Below are positions 1 to 14,800 of a stretch of 64,000 nt of DNA, piece after piece. The notes below the pieces were generated by a model. It ran no database searches. It was given only the letters and a program-made list of their open reading frames with translations, and was not told where the DNA came from. The DNA lies in contig BSBK01001870.1 of the NCBI GenBank assembly GCA_027943335.1, positions 434,001 to 498,000 on the forward strand. The letters run 5' to 3'. A program made the position numbers and the translations under genes. Each line of letters opens with the position of its first letter. The first letter of the stretch is position 1. The DNA comes from Chamaecyparis obtusa. Taxonomy: Eukaryota > Streptophyta > Pinopsida > Cupressales > Cupressaceae.

Positions 1-310
1 AAGTGGTCTAAAAATGAATTATGAATCCATGAGATCACATTGAAAGATGATGAGATATCACTCATATAAATGCTCAACAATAACACTCTAACATATTTGA
101 ACCTTAATAAAAAAGAATTATAACAATATAACTCAACCATACTAGTATATTAATATTGACATAATTATTCCCAATCCTAACTCATTACACCAATATAATA
201 TTTAATAAAAATTCAACTATATATATATTTTTATTTTAATTGAAAAACTATGTAATTTTTTTATGATCAGATCAATTTCTTCAAGACTAATATAATTATC
301 GTACGATATT

Positions 311-318
311 TATATAAG
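311..318 (+). promoter_or_regulatory. FREE1: Probable TATA box of FREE1
   Basis: TATATAAG lies about 160 bases before the FREE1 start codon in an otherwise AT-rich upstream stretch. A plant TATA box normally sits about 30 bases before the start of transcription, which would put the cap site near 340-350 and give a 5' UTR of about 125-135 bases. The first 310 bases of the window show no other recognisable element. No transcript evidence is available here. Confidence 0.5.
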
Positions 319-473
319 GTAGTGCCTCTATTTCTTTACCAATATATTCGTTTGCGTCTTCCTCATAATCGTGTTTACGAAGTGAATCATTTTCTTGCTC
401 TTTCTTCTGGTGTGATTGGTCCGAGAGAAGTCGAATCGGGAATTGAGCATTGAGAATTCAGAATTGTGAAAGC

Positions 474-1340
474 ATGCAACATCCAAGCTATTATCCAGAG
501 GGGCAAGCAGAAGCCCAAGGCCATGCACCTGCATACAATTGGGCCTCTGCCCCTCCCTACGGGGAAGTAGCTGCTCACGGCAACGCTCAATATTATCCCC
601 CGGGGGACTATCACGCCGCCGATACCACCAATTCCAATTACGGGTACAATCCTGCACCTGTACCTGCACTTGGTTACCAAAACTCTTTTTCTCAGTATCC
701 GTTAACAACGCCAAGCGCCACCGCAACGGCAGCGGCACCTCCTCCTCCTCCCCAATTTGCCTCGCAACCGCAACCACAACCGCAATCGTCTAACTACGGC
801 TATACCAATCCGTCAGCCCTCTTTTACACCGCGCCCTCGCTCCCTAATCCTATTCCTAACCCTAATCCAAACCCTAATGGGTTATCCTATTCTCAACCGC
901 CTGAGAGCCGGGGGTATCCCTTTGAATATCCACAGGGCTTCTATGACACTACTCCGCCCTCGAACAGCAGTTTTGAGGTGGACGACGGTGGTTTCGGTGG
1001 GGAGGTTTATGCCTACGACGGGGGCCGCATGGAGCCATATGGTGCGCGAGGAACAGGATCATCCATTGAGCCGTATGGTGCCCGTGGAACAGGATCGTCC
1101 TTGGAGACGTATGGTGCCCGAGGAACAGGATCATCCATTGAGCCGTATGGTGCTCGAGGAACGGGGTCATCCACGGCCTTTGATGACTATGGCAATTTGA
1201 CAAAGATAACCAAGGCTGTTCCCAAGACTGAATCACGCGATGAGGGAAACGGAGTACAGAAATTCAGAGTTAAGATCCTCCCTGATTCCACTTCTGCTTC
1301 TGGTTCTGCCTCTCACGCTTCCATGGATGTCCTTTGTCAG
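474..1340 (+). CDS. FREE1: FREE1 exon 1 (disordered N-terminal region)
   Basis: This exon encodes 289 residues, starting MQHPSYYPEG and ending MDVLCQ before the donor gtatgc. It is rich in Pro, Tyr, Asn, Gln and Ser, with an NPNPNPN run and a poly-Pro stretch as in Arabidopsis FREE1. The conserved blocks are ASAPP near residue 25, EPYGARGT, FDDYG and VQKFRVK. The EPYGARGTGSS block is repeated four times here, where I recall a single copy in Arabidopsis. Confidence 0.93.
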
Positions 1341-4300
1341 GTATGCGTTACATTTTACTCAAGGTTACCAAATACATTCCATATGGTCCGGTCTGCAATA
1401 TAGGCTCTGGGAATTCGACACTAACTGGTAATTTGACTCTATTTTGAAACTTGTAATATTTGGAAATGCTTTGCAAGCACCTATTAATTAAACACATAGT
1501 TAAACTACTTATGCAGATTTGTTATAAAATAAATTGCTTGCTTTGCGAAATTTTTGAACATTGAATCTTTCAACTCATTGTTATATGCCTTTTAATAATA
1601 ATATTTTAATTCTATCAAAAAAGATCATTTACATTTAGTTTTGAATAATTATAAGTATGATTTGTAAATACGTAATTGTACATTCATTTTTTACGTGTTC
1701 GTAGAAAATCTTATTTTTTCTCCATCTATAAGATTCACTGTATGAAACACTCTATGGAAGTCGTGACTTTGATATCCCCTAATTAGAAATCAATTGATGC
1801 CCTTACATTGATCTACATCATATAGCTTAAAATTCATTGATGGGCGTAAACAAAGTAGAAATCAATTCATGGCCATAAACAAAGTAAAATCAATTGAGGG
1901 CCTTACATTGATCTACCTTATATAGCTTAAAATTCACAATCTTCACAAAAACTTGCTTCTTGTCTAAACCTTTAAATCTAAATATTATTTTGATTACTAG
2001 AAGTTGAGATCATAAATTTATAGGCTGAAATTTTTATTTCAGTTCTAGTCTAACAGAAAAATATCTGTTGATCGAGGACTGGATTATAGAAGAATAAACA
2101 ACACAAATGACTTTCAACATGGTTAACACACAATCCATAAAAAATGCATATAAAATTATTTGAAAGTGCAAGCTGGGAATTATTGGAAATGGAAGTTATC
2201 ATTATATTTATGACATTAGATATAATAATTTGACACATCTAGTTGCAAAATTGCAAAGAAAGAAGAATCGATAAGGTGATTGAGATCCTTCAGAATTTCT
2301 AGTTTTCATATTGAACCATTCAGATTGGAGCATTGCAATGTGATACACATGGATGTAAAATGAGGTAAGCTGCTTTACCTTTGATAGTTTAGAAGCTGCT
2401 GCAAAATTAGTGACATTTTCTGTTTTAAATTAAAATAATATGTTACATTCCTATCTTGCAGACTCTAAAAGAAAGAGCACAGGTGGAACATCTAACATCA
2501 TGAACTTAACCACTGTTTGGGAGAATGATGTGAATGCTATGTTGGACTAAGTTACTGGTTTGGATCCGGGTATGGATGCGGGTACGAGAACCCAGTACAT
2601 GCATACGTGAAAATGTTTTTTGGGGGTTTTGGATGCGTTTGGGTACGTGTGTATTATAAATTTATATATAGACAAAAAATTAAAGAAATTTACAAAATAA
2701 ATAAAAAATATAGGAAAAGAGGAGATGACAGTGGCACATATCACAATGCCTTACAAACACTAAAACCTTTATACACGGAGCCTGGCTTTATCAAAATCTT
2801 TAGAAAAGTGGAAATGACACATAATACGAAATTACATGTACATTAAATTACTCACCTGCTCATGATCTCATCTTTCTTTTCTGTCTCAACTTTGCGTCAT
2901 GCAGGGACAGTTCTACAATTTATTGCTTGTATATACACAGACTACCATCTGCCAAGAGCTTGGCTCTTCCAAGGTTTAGTCTTATGGACACCTGCAATTT
3001 ATTTACTAAACAAGTGCATGATTGAGCAACTGACATAAGCCACTTGACTTATGATTGGTATAATATCCAAAAGTATTATCCTTACACACACAAAAAAAAC
3101 AAACAAACATTTTTTACAGAGAAACATTTTTTACAGGACACTTAACTGTCTGATCTCAGGTATACAAATTAGACAGAGAACGTCAAGTGCTTAGGTACAT
3201 AGTAGGGAAGCATGTGGGTCTAAATGAGGATTACTATCTTCAAATTGACTATGAAAACTATGACTAATTGACACGGTCTAACAATGTTGCCTAACAGCAA
3301 AAAAAACCCATGTATACAGCATCTAAAATGACTGATTGTCATGATGCATAACATAATGTTTTGCTATATGGTCCATTTATTGAGTATCGATGTCTTCTAG
3401 AATATATTTATGATTATTACCACATTCCTGAACTTGCTACTTCAGCACATTGCATAAACTAGGCAAAGGAGGCTGATCTCCTTCAAAAGTTGATCCCAGA
3501 TGTGCTGGGATGCTGTCCGGGTGCTCATCCACAGCCTGTGGATGCGGACAGATGTACATCTGGATGCATCCATAGTGCATCCGGACGCATCCCCCTGTAC
3601 ATCTGCACCCAAGTGCATCTTCAACAGGATGCAGGTGCAGGGGGTGCACATCCGGTAACTAATATGTTGGAAATAGAAGGCTGCCAAGTCTGAGATTGGA
3701 AAATCTGAATCTGAGCCATAGAATTCTATATGATCATTATTCTTAATTTAAATGCAAATTCAAAATCCTGAAATAAGTGTTTTAAACTCTAGATGTGAAA
3801 CTTAAAATATTGTTTTGATAGGTTAATTGTGGGTACTATAGGGCCCACACCAAACATAAGTAAAGCATACTACATATAGGCATGCAAACTGAAATACGCA
3901 GGATGAATATTACATGATATCCACAAAACAAAACACCCCACTATATTGGGATATAAAGGATACTTATAAAAAGAAGCAATTACTCCCACCCTTTAACAAT
4001 ATGACAGTTCCAGTACCAAACTACCATCCTCGTTCTCCTCTACCTTGATCCCTTGCTCCAAAAACTCATGCCTTAAGGCTCTAATTATATCATATTTAGA
4101 AAGGGTAGGGAGAATAAGGAGGCTGAAAATTTGCAGATATCCATTGTATGGAATTTCTCAAAGGTTATCATCATACGTAGCTAAATCTTAGCTACATAAA
4201 GCTAAATCCTCATGCCTTTTGGACATCAACCGAGTAAAATGCTTAAGGGTTTCCAAATTGTCAGTTTGCATCAATTGCATTATCTCCAACTTGGACCATG

Positions 4301-7300
4301 CAACCCTTCATCAGAGTTTTTTGCAACTATAAACACATCCTCCGACACAATGATCTGGTCAAGAATCTACTACTTGGAGACAGGGCACGTGAATTTGGGT
4401 GTTTAATTTATGAACAAAATTGTAAGTGATTGAATCTCTAGTTCTCTGTAGCTTGGTGTTGCAGAGCCTGTCCTCTCCTATTATTACCTTTGCAAAACTT
4501 AAAGTAACAAAGTCTGGAATATTGAAGGTACATTTGAGATGCCTGTCAGACACTGCACCTTTGTAGTGTGATTCCCTACCAGATTTACTGCATTGACATG
4601 CCTTACTACTGCCACCCTTTGTTAAACACTTGCACACCCAAAACAAAAAGCCACCTGCATATCAATGTACATAGTAGAGCAGACAGTGTCTGTCATGTCC
4701 CTTTATTTAAAGGGGAATTATTTAATATTTCTGGGCCTGTTCCTATATGTAACTTGCGGACCTATTTGGGGCCACACATTTGAAATTGCATTGGGTCAAC
4801 ATGTTTGTTAATGGAGGTGTGGATCTCATATTTATTTGGCTTTTGGGAAGCAATTTTAATCATGGATCATTTGTCTATTTCTTGTTGTATTTGCAATTCC
4901 AGTCGGAATTGAGTTTTTGGTGTGCTGTTTCAGAGGTGCAAGACCCTCCCGAGTCTGGCAATTGTAGTTTTGGTGGTTAGCAACTTAGCAGCCACCTTAG
5001 TCTGCTTGTTTGCACAATTTTGTGAAATCTCCATTGGAGACAAAGTTGGAATTTTTGAAACTAATGTTGATTTGAGGAATTTGGCCTCAATCTGAAAATA
5101 GTGCTATCATCATCAGATATCCGTGTCTTATGCGTACTACATTATCGTGGATGCTTGTGTGATTAATGGTTAATGCCTGTGCAAAGCTTTAATCAAAAAA
5201 TCGCTCTTCTTAGCATGAGTGATTCGTTTATTGGACGCTGCACATACCCTAAGGCAACGACATTATATCCTCTGCCATTGCACCTGGGCTGCATCCCTTG
5301 AAGACGTTGCATCCTACATACCGATTTGTGTTTTGCTATTGAAGATCAGGACATATTGGATTATCATCAGTCATTGGTTATCAACCTAAACTTGGACTGT
5401 GCGAATTCAGAGTAATTGGCGACTCCTTGGATTGAACAGCAGCTCCATTACAAGCGAATGTGATCTACAGAAAACCAGTAGCATTGCACTCATTGAGATC
5501 TTCATCGGCAATTCTTATCTGCGACCTTGACAATATTGTGTGAATAATATATTCAGAATTATATAAGCCACCAAGCATATATACCTGAGGGTTAGTGTGA
5601 ATTCATTCATAGTGTGGAGGTGTCTAAATTGAGAGATCTGATTTGTTGCTGAGCGCCTTGATAATATCTTGGAACAGGTATTGAAGAATAATCACAGCTC
5701 AACACAGATCTACTTACCTCCATTTGCAGTCAAAAACCACACATTGCATTGCAACTACACCTCGCTTGATACTATCATTTGTAGGTCCCAAATCTTCCAG
5801 GTACACAGCCATTATTCTGTGAAGTCATTAAAGGCAGAGAAAGTCAGATCACAAGTGTTCCTATGCACAGGCGAAATCATTTAGGAGAGCCACAACCCTG
5901 ACATCAGTGATATCATTTACCATTCTATATTGCCACCCACGAATACTTAGAAGCAGCGATACATTCATCATCAGAACATTTGGAACTTGTATTCATCGCA
6001 CAGATCACCAGACTGGTAATTAGGAAGCAACTATATTCATGGCAGTTCATCACAGATCGCAGGAGAATTCTGAGATGGACTGTACTCGTTCACAGTGATG
6101 AGATCAATCATTGGCAGAGTCCTACCATTTTGAGATTATACTGATTTGTATTTCAGTGGTATCTGCACTTCCCAATGTAGATACATATCGTGAGAAGACC
6201 ATTTGATTTATATTTGGTTTTATCTGATTGGATGTGATCTCTACCTACTGCTCTTAATTATCTATTATTGTAATAGGGGCATTACAGTGTCCAGTGTCCA
6301 GTGTGCCAACATTACATGCTCCATGCAGGAAGTGTTAGTCTTCCCAAGTTCCATTTAAACCCAATAATGTCCTGCATTATTGTGGAGATAGGGCTTCTAT
6401 ATTATTAATCATTGAAGAACAAAACTTAAAAAATGAAGTATTAATTCAAGGAGCTCCAGCTTCGAAAAACTCCTCCATATTCCATTATCTTTGGTTCTCA
6501 CTCAACTTAGACATGAAAGCAAGTTAAGGTATCCCCACATTAGCAAGACAGTCCGCTATACAAGTATAGTCCCCGACTCAATAAATGTAAGAGATTGTAT
6601 CACAATTCTATCAGTAAATGCTACTTCCTCCACTATGCTTTTCAATTCCCAATTTTTTGGGGCTTTTTGTTTGCACCCCTGAATAATCATCCAGGAATTC
6701 CTTTAAATTTGTGGACTTTATATCCCAAAGCTTAAGTTAACTCAATACCTTCAAGCAATTGCAAGGCTTTTGCTTTGCTATTTGTCTCCCTAACCAAGAA
6801 GTAGAACTTATCAGTTATCCCCAATCAAGAAGCCAGAGAGAGAACATATAATGTCCTATTTTTTTAGTATTTGGGGTGGACAAGCCAAAATTTTGAACTC
6901 CTGCATCAGTTCTATCAGATTACACTTATAACCCTTGAAGATGCCAAAATGAGAGGCTTTGGTTCAAGATTGATCTCAAGCTTTGTAAGATTTGGTTTGA
7001 TTGAGCTCAAGCTTTGTAAGATACTCAAGGAGCTTCATAAATCCTGTTTTAGAGAAGATGGTTCAGACTGTGCTGAGCCTGATTAAGGCTGGGTCGGCCA
7101 GCGTATTTGTGGCGAAATAAATAAATTACTAAATAAACAAGAAATAGATATTAATAAATATACTATTAAATAATTGCTCAATGAGCCAACCTCGTAATGT
7201 GCTGGGCTAGTGCTGACTTGTGATGGTAAATAGCAAAAGCAATTGGATATTATTAACTAAATTTTGTTTTCATCAAGGTCTGGGCTTACTTCGACCTTTG

Positions 7301-8832
7301 GCCGACCTGTTTTCTTTGTGGGTTTGAGCTAGTATTTATATGTGAGTTTTCAATTATAATGGCATGCAAATTATGAATTGGATTTGCTTCCAGCAACCAC
7401 AAAATTCTATGGGACGAAAACCTCACAAGAACACCTAGGGATAGGATGGTACCCTGTCCTTTTTAATCATAAATATCCGAGGCACAGTATTTTCTTTACA
7501 GCAGCAAGGAAGACAGGTTTTGAGAGTGAAGCGCCTAATGTGGAGCAGCCACAAGACACAGGGATGACTTGATCTGCCAGTACCCTTTCTGTGAGAATAT
7601 TACTTCTGCCTTGCTGTGTGTCTATGGCACCAGCAAAGTAGGGATTTCTGATTAAGGTGAGTTGCTGAGGCACACAGAGGGTGAGCAGCAGTAAGAAGTA
7701 TTGGCTGGGTGTACAGGGTAATGGGGAAGGTAGTGCGTGGACAAATTGCATAGTCATACCCTTCCTGAAACAAAGCCAATGAACAGAGTGTGACATCAAC
7801 ACTCTTACTGCACATCCTTCCTAAATTTGGGTCTGAGATTTTAATCAATTTGTGAATTAATTCTTGGCGCTTTTATTGGGTATTTGCCTATATAATTCAC
7901 CTCTGCACATTACTACTGTTTCTCAGTCAATGAACTGTGTTTACTTTGTTATTTCCTGAGCACTGAACTTGTGGAATATTTCTGAGTATTGTGTATTGGT
8001 GGTTGATTTAATTAATCTTTGCATAAATCTAATTTGGTGTGGTTGTCTCTGAGTTCTTTTCTGATCTGTGAGGATCTCCATTTTAACTTTGGATCTAAAG
8101 TGCATCAGAACAGTTGGTATATTTAACAGACAACCATAGGAATGGTACAGCTTTTGGAGGTCTATGCCGTTGAGATTCAAAAAACACTGAAACAAAAAAC
8201 TAGAAGTTGAAGCAATTGTAACAAAAAGCACTTTCTAATAAATCTACAATATTTTATCCATGGATAATGGGGTTATTATGCGTGAGTATGATGGGAAAAT
8301 GCATGACTAAAAGGCAATGGGCAGAGGCAGAGGCAGAGGCAGAGGCAGATTTCTTTGAAGCCTTAGAAAACTATTGATGCAATTAGTGTTTAAAAATATC
8401 TAGTGCTGGCCAATATGCTGATGAAACCTGAGGTGAATCTTTATAATGGTCAAGAGGCATTTCTCTTCTTAGAAGACTTGACTAAAGATCTGATAAATGT
8501 TTGTGATCTCATGTGTTGCCTCAGCCACCCTTGGAGAGGTTTAAGAAAAGTTTTTAAGGCAGCACCCAGAAGAAAATAATTAATACTGCACACCACTGGA
8601 ATTAAATAAAGTTAAAATTGTTAAGAATGGTCAACCAACATATACAGGGTTGTTTCCCTCAAGAAAGACAAGGTATACAAGGAAGGTAGATCTAGAAGGA
8701 ATGATCATAACTTTCGGCTAAGTTGCTGGTTCCGGTTCAGATTTGAATTCGGGTTCAAGATTTTGTTTTGATGGTTTGAGCAAAGTTTTTTTTAGGGTCG
8801 GTTTGGTTTTGTTCGTTCAAAAACAGGCGTGC

Positions 8833-8877
<45 letters not shown>

Positions 8878-11800
8878 TTATTAATATTTAATATTGAATA
8901 TTTATTAATAAAATGATAAATAACAAAATTAACACAATTTAATATAATATTAATAGAATTAATATATAGTATTATACTATAGTTATTAAATTATTAATAA
9001 ATAATAAAATTAACATTTAATAAAGTATTAATAAAACTAATATATAATGTTAGTCTTTAGAATATAATAATTAAATTATAAAAATATAGACAAATTTATT
9101 AGAATTTTTAATTATTTTGTGTCTGTTATTTTTAGTTCTTTAATAGTCATCTTAGGCTTCTTCTATTAGAATACGTAGTTGCTTTTTCTGGCTTCAGTTA
9201 AACGGATTGTTCTTTCTAGAACACCGTTATGTAACTTGCTATATATACCTTGAATATTCATGATTAAGATAATGCGATTACCTGAACAATTTTTTTTGAA
9301 GAGAATTATAATATAATATGGAATTCCCTAAACAAGATATTCCCATATAGACATGGAAGCTGGAAATTACTTACCTGCTTGATATCTTAAAGTCTTTTCT
9401 CCCATTTTCTACGAGTCAAGTCTGCCTTTCAGTTGCCAACATAATATATTCATTCAATCCCACAGAAATTCTGTTAAAATAATGTAGCAATGAAGAGTTT
9501 TGGCACAGGTATTTACAGGACTTGTGTAGAAAGTTTGATCAAAATTTGTGGCAGAATTTTCTGTTAGATTCTCACAGAAATTCCAAAAGAGCAGAAATTT
9601 CTGTCAAATTTGGTGCACAAATTCCTTGCACATTTGGCCCAGATTCGGCAGGGCGAACTCACAGGGTGTGGGCCTGATCCTGTCCGAACCCACAATGAAC
9701 TGCATCTGGACCTGTTTTTGGCAGAACTGAACCGTGGACCCGGGCATAAACCGGAAGAATCTGGTAACTTAGAATTTTGGAATAAATATTAGGACTGTTT
9801 ACCAGTGAACTACATCGAAAGTGGACGAAAACACTCTAAGGTGAATTGAGAGTTTTAAGGACAAAAACCGTTAATCACCATTGCTGAGTTAGGATCTCTG
9901 ATTCAGGCAGATCTGAAAGCACTTTTAAAGTAGACATACAAGAGGATATCATACCAGTTTCAAGGAGAAATGTAGCAGAAAATCAAGATATGATTTGTTT
10001 TCAGAATTATGTCATAAACTATTAATCTAAATATTATAATAAATTCATAATTTTAGACACAGCCATATTTATAAATTTAATGCAATTATCATTTGTGGAA
10101 GGATTATTGTTTTAGGGCAAAAATCAGAAATGTTCTAAAAAGGGATATTACAGAACACGACACAATGCCAGCTGTAGCTGGGTTGGGGTTCCCTATGGCT
10201 GCTTCATCAAAATTTAATGTGTGAAATGCCCTTCTTTTCACTTAATCTTTTTGTCAATTACCCCATTGAAGGGGGAGTGAACTTAAAATATTACCCAAGC
10301 ATTGGATATGATATTTCCAATTTGTGACATCAAACACGTGTTTCCGTTTGTTTCTAAAAAATGGAAAATATAATGAAAGTCAAAGATCTAACTCTCTGAG
10401 AAAAGGATCGACGATGGGGAGCCGAGCTTGTTCCTGCTGGGGCTAGGGCATGGGCCTTAGCTGCCTCCATTGCATGTTGTGTTTTGGGGCTGCATTCAGG
10501 TTTTTTTTTCTGTGAGCAGGGCTCGCATGGGGGGCCATAGTCCCCTTCTCTGTGTTTTGTTCTCTTTTGGGCAATTTGACTGGTGGGTCTGGGGTTTGAT
10601 CAGAGAGTTTGCAGTGTTTTTGTGGGGCAGAGTTTTATTTTGTTCGTTTGTTGTGGTTCTTGTTGGAGTTCTTTTATTTTTTGTGGAGATTTGAGTGTGG
10701 GGTAGCAGAAGTTTTGATTTGGCTGTGTATGGCGAACTTCTGTTGTAATTTTGGAATGCAAAACTCTTTGTTTAGGGATGCAGCTGTAGGAGTTTCTGCT
10801 TCTCGAGTCTGTGCAAATCCGATATTTGGCTTGTTTGATGCAGGCATGGGGGAGACTTCCTCTCAAATAGAAGATTTCAAACCCTCAAAAGGTGAATGGT
10901 TGCCTTGCAAGGAGCGAGATCAGGCTTGTCTTTGTGATTCAACCCGATTCAGTGGAAGAAGATATTAACTATCTTTGTAGCCATGTCTTAATATGCAAAT
11001 TTATGGGAATAAGGGTATCTCTACCTTTTTTAGAGACGTTCATTGCACATGGAATCTTGAGGGGGAAATGGAGATGCTTTTCACAGCCAATGGATTTTTC
11101 TTGGTTATTTTCTCATGCATGTCTGATAGGAACAAGGCTTTTGAAGGGGGTCCCTATTTTTATAATTAGGTTGGTCTCTTTATCAAGCAATGACATATTG
11201 GATTCAAACCACTGAAGAGCTTCCATCAAGGGTTTCTGTTTGGGTAAGGCTTCCATGATTTCATTTGGAATTTTGCCATGAGGACATCTTCAATCTGGTA
11301 GTTGCGCAGTTGGGAATGTCGGTTGGTCCTTCGTGACAAACTATGGGAAAAAAGGTAATTACTTATCCCTGTATTGGTGTTGAGATTGATTTAAGCAATC
11401 CATTACTAGATTCTATGGAAATCTAGTTTGGATCAAATTCTTGGATTACGAAACCTTGCCATTTCGTTGTTGGATTTGTCATGAATATGGCATTTGCAAC
11501 GAATGTGCCCTAAGTCTAAACCTATAGGGACTCTCAAAAGTGGTTTGAATGCCCCACCACCTAAACAAGGTAAGGGGAATGCTTATATGGCTGTAGATAA
11601 AGAAGGCTCTGTCTCGGTAAAATCCCGGAACGAAGGAAGAAGGATGAAGCAAACCTTCCATGACAGGCAATTTGATGAGGTTTTTAACATGTTTGATGCT
11701 TTGGATGACCTAGATTAGTTTGGCTTCAAGACATCCAGAGGAGAGCATGACAACAATGCATAGGTTGATCTTTAGGAAGAGGTCTTAGGTATGCAAATGG

Positions 11801-14800
11801 ACATAGATGCTCCTTTGGGGACCACAGGGGAAACTGGAGGTACAAAGATTAAGGATAATTTAAGCCTCAAATGCTCTGGGCTTATTGAGGAAAAGGCTTC
11901 TCAGGATGGTAGTAAGAGTAAGGGGGCTCCTCTTGTGCTAGGAACTCAACAGAAAACTCTCAAAAAAGGCAACCAAGAGAAGGCTCAAAAGTTGGGTAGG
12001 AAGAAGGATTAAGAGAAGGTGAAGCTAGTGGGTGAGACTTTGGTGGAGTCTGGATCGGTGAAGACCATTGATTCACACTTTTCTCCATCACAAAAGTGAT
12101 TGTTCTTTCATGGAATGTAAGGGGGTTGAACAACATCGCTAGACAAAAGGCTATTTGTGAGTTGATTGTCTCTTATTCTCCTAATATTGTTTTTATCTAG
12201 GAAACTAAATTATCAGTGAATGGTATTTTTAATAAGGTATCAAAAATTTGGCCTCAAAGTCACTATTAGTGTATTGGAGCTCATCGCAGTTTTGGAGGTT
12301 TCTTTTGTGGGATCCACATAAGATTGTTCCACTTTGGTGGATCTCTAACAGGTCTTCTATTTCGTTGGTGGCTACAAGCTATGAATTTGGTGAGCACCTT
12401 CCTTCACTAATGTATATGCTCCAACTAATTGTTTGGGGAAGACTTTGCTGTGGTCACATATAGGATTGGTGCACTCTCTTGCTCCTCTATTCCCTTGGAT
12501 TTTGGCAAGAGGTTTTAATGCTATTACACATTTGGAAGAGAAAAGATGGGAATTCCCAGATTGGATCCTTTTGTTGGTCTTTTGAGAAAGAATTTTGAAC
12601 TTTTGAGACTGGTGGATGTGTTAAACCTTACAATGGTCTCTATGCTTGGAACAATAGGAGATGTGGAGAAGAGGCTATAGCAGAAAGATTGGATAGGTTT
12701 TTGGTCTCTTGTTTTTGGATGGAGGATAGTTGGAATACTAGTCCAGAGATTTTGGATTGGGGAGGCCCAGATCATTAGCCAATCAAGCTTTCTGCTACTA
12801 AGTTTCAGGTATCAAAGAAGCCCTCTTTTAAATTTCAGCTTATGTGACTTCAGCATTCTTCCCTTCATGATCTCATGGCAGAGTGGTGGAGGGAAGGGAA
12901 ACCAACTTATGGAACTGCAATGTACTCTTTTGCTAAGCAATTGCAATTTGGCAAGTATAAGTTGAAAAGATGGAACAAGATGAGTTTTGGTAATATTTAT
13001 CTGGAAAAAAGGAATGCTTAGTCTCATGTTGATTCTATTACCCGTCAAATTAGGGATCAAGGTTTGTTTGAAGATTTATATAGAGAGGAAGCTTCTGTAG
13101 TGAAGGATCTAGAGGAGTGGGAACTTCGTGAGGAGATTTATTGGAAGCAAAAGGCTCAGGTGGATTGGTTACACGAAGGGGACAAAAACACGAAGTTCTT
13201 CCATACTACAGTAAAACATAGAAGGTGTGGTAGCTCAATCACTTCTCTCATTTCCTTTGAGGGAATTGTCCTTTCTTCTCCTTTCTTCTCATGACAAGGT
13301 TACTCAAGAGGCCATTAGTTTTATGGGATTTTGTTCACTGAGGATTCGGCTCTTGCCAAAGAGGATAAAGATTGGTGTTGGATTGTATTCCTCCCCCTGT
13401 CTCTAATGAGATCAATGATGATCTCATTCGACCTATTTCTTTTGAGGAAGTTGAAATAGTTGTTTTTGGCATCAAGAAGGGAAAAGCTCTAGGGCTAGAT
13501 GGATTGATTCCCTATTGAGTTTTATCAGGAATTTGGGAAATTATTAAACTGGATCTCTTTGAGGTGGTTCAGGAATAAACAGATGCTCAGCTTTGAATGC
13601 TACTTTCCTTGCACTTATTCCTAAAAAGGAAGGAACAAATTCTCTTGATTCCTTCACACCTATTGCTTTGTGTAATGTGGCCTATAAAATTATCACAAAG
13701 CTGATTGCTAAAGGGCTTCAACCATGGTTAAGAAGATTAATTTTATGAGGAGCAAGGAGGCTTTATTGCTGGAAGACAAATTTTGGAGGGGATTATAATT
13801 GCTACAGAGGTGGTGCATTCTATGACAATCTCTAAGGAGAAGGCTATGTTTATAAAATTGGATATGGCTAAAGCTTATGATAGAGTTAAGTGGTCCTTTT
13901 TGCACAAAGTTCTTGGTGCCTTTGGATTTGGAATTGAATGGATCAGGTGGGTGATGAGTTGCATTACTTCCTCTTCTTTTGTTGTTCTTATCAATAGTGA
14001 GCCCTCAAAGTTATTTGGTGCTTGGAGAGGTCTTTGGCAAGGTGACCCCCTTTTCCCGTATCTCTTCATTCTTATGGCTGAAGGATTGGGAAGGTTTTTG
14101 AAGTCCAGAGTTTGACAAGGTTTGATCCCTTCCTCTACCCATCTTCAATTTGTTGATGACACAACTCTTATGGGTGTTGCCCGAATCAATGAAGTTGCTA
14201 GCTTTAGAAAAGCGCTGGATATTTACTTAAGAGCTTCATGACAAAGGATTAATTAAAGGAAATTTGCTATTTTCCTTTTTAATACTCCTGCTCTTATTCA
14301 AGCCAGGATTGTAGGAATTTTGAGATTTCCAATTGGAACACTGTTGTTTGTTTATCTTGGAGTTCTTCTTTTGGCAAGCCATCTACACGAGGGACTTTGG
14401 CAGGAGATATTGGATAAATGTCGGCGTAAGGTTAGTCACTGGACTAATAGATGGCTCTCAACGACAAGTAGAGTGGCTCTTTTGAAATTAGTGGTCCGGG
14501 CACTCCCTATTTACAGATGTTTTGTGCAGACAACACCAACCAACTTTATTAAAGAATTTGATGCCTTTTCTTGGTAATATTTATGGACAGGTAACTTACT
14601 TTCTTCAAAGTGGAGTTTGGTTAAATGGGACTCTATTTGTAGGTTAGAGCAGGATGGTGGTATTGGTCTTCGAAATACAGGTTTGAATGGTCGTGCTCTG
14701 GCTTCTAAACTCTTCTGGAGATGGTGTATCAACCAAGATCAAAGATGGGTTAAAATCCTCAACATAAAATATTTGGGGGGAGTGGAGGGAAAAGATGTCC

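Noticed and set aside
450..473. Upstream in-frame start for FREE1
   Set aside because: The codon at 450 is TTG, not ATG. ATG at 474 gives a start that fits the family.
328..777. Minus-strand 149-codon ORF at the gene start
   Set aside because: It is the antisense shadow of exon 1 and the 5' UTR, with no motif of its own.
757..1236. Alternative-frame ORFs over exon 1
   Set aside because: They arise from the repetitive, proline-rich coding sequence and its 36-bp repeat.
8380..8580. Possible coding fragment (VNLYNGQEAFLFLEDLTKDL)
   Set aside because: Short open stretch with no recognised domain; chance cannot be excluded.
10142..10152. Possible 3' end of another LTR (GGGATATTACA)
   Set aside because: No partner start with a matching 5-base flank (GAACA) was found upstream.
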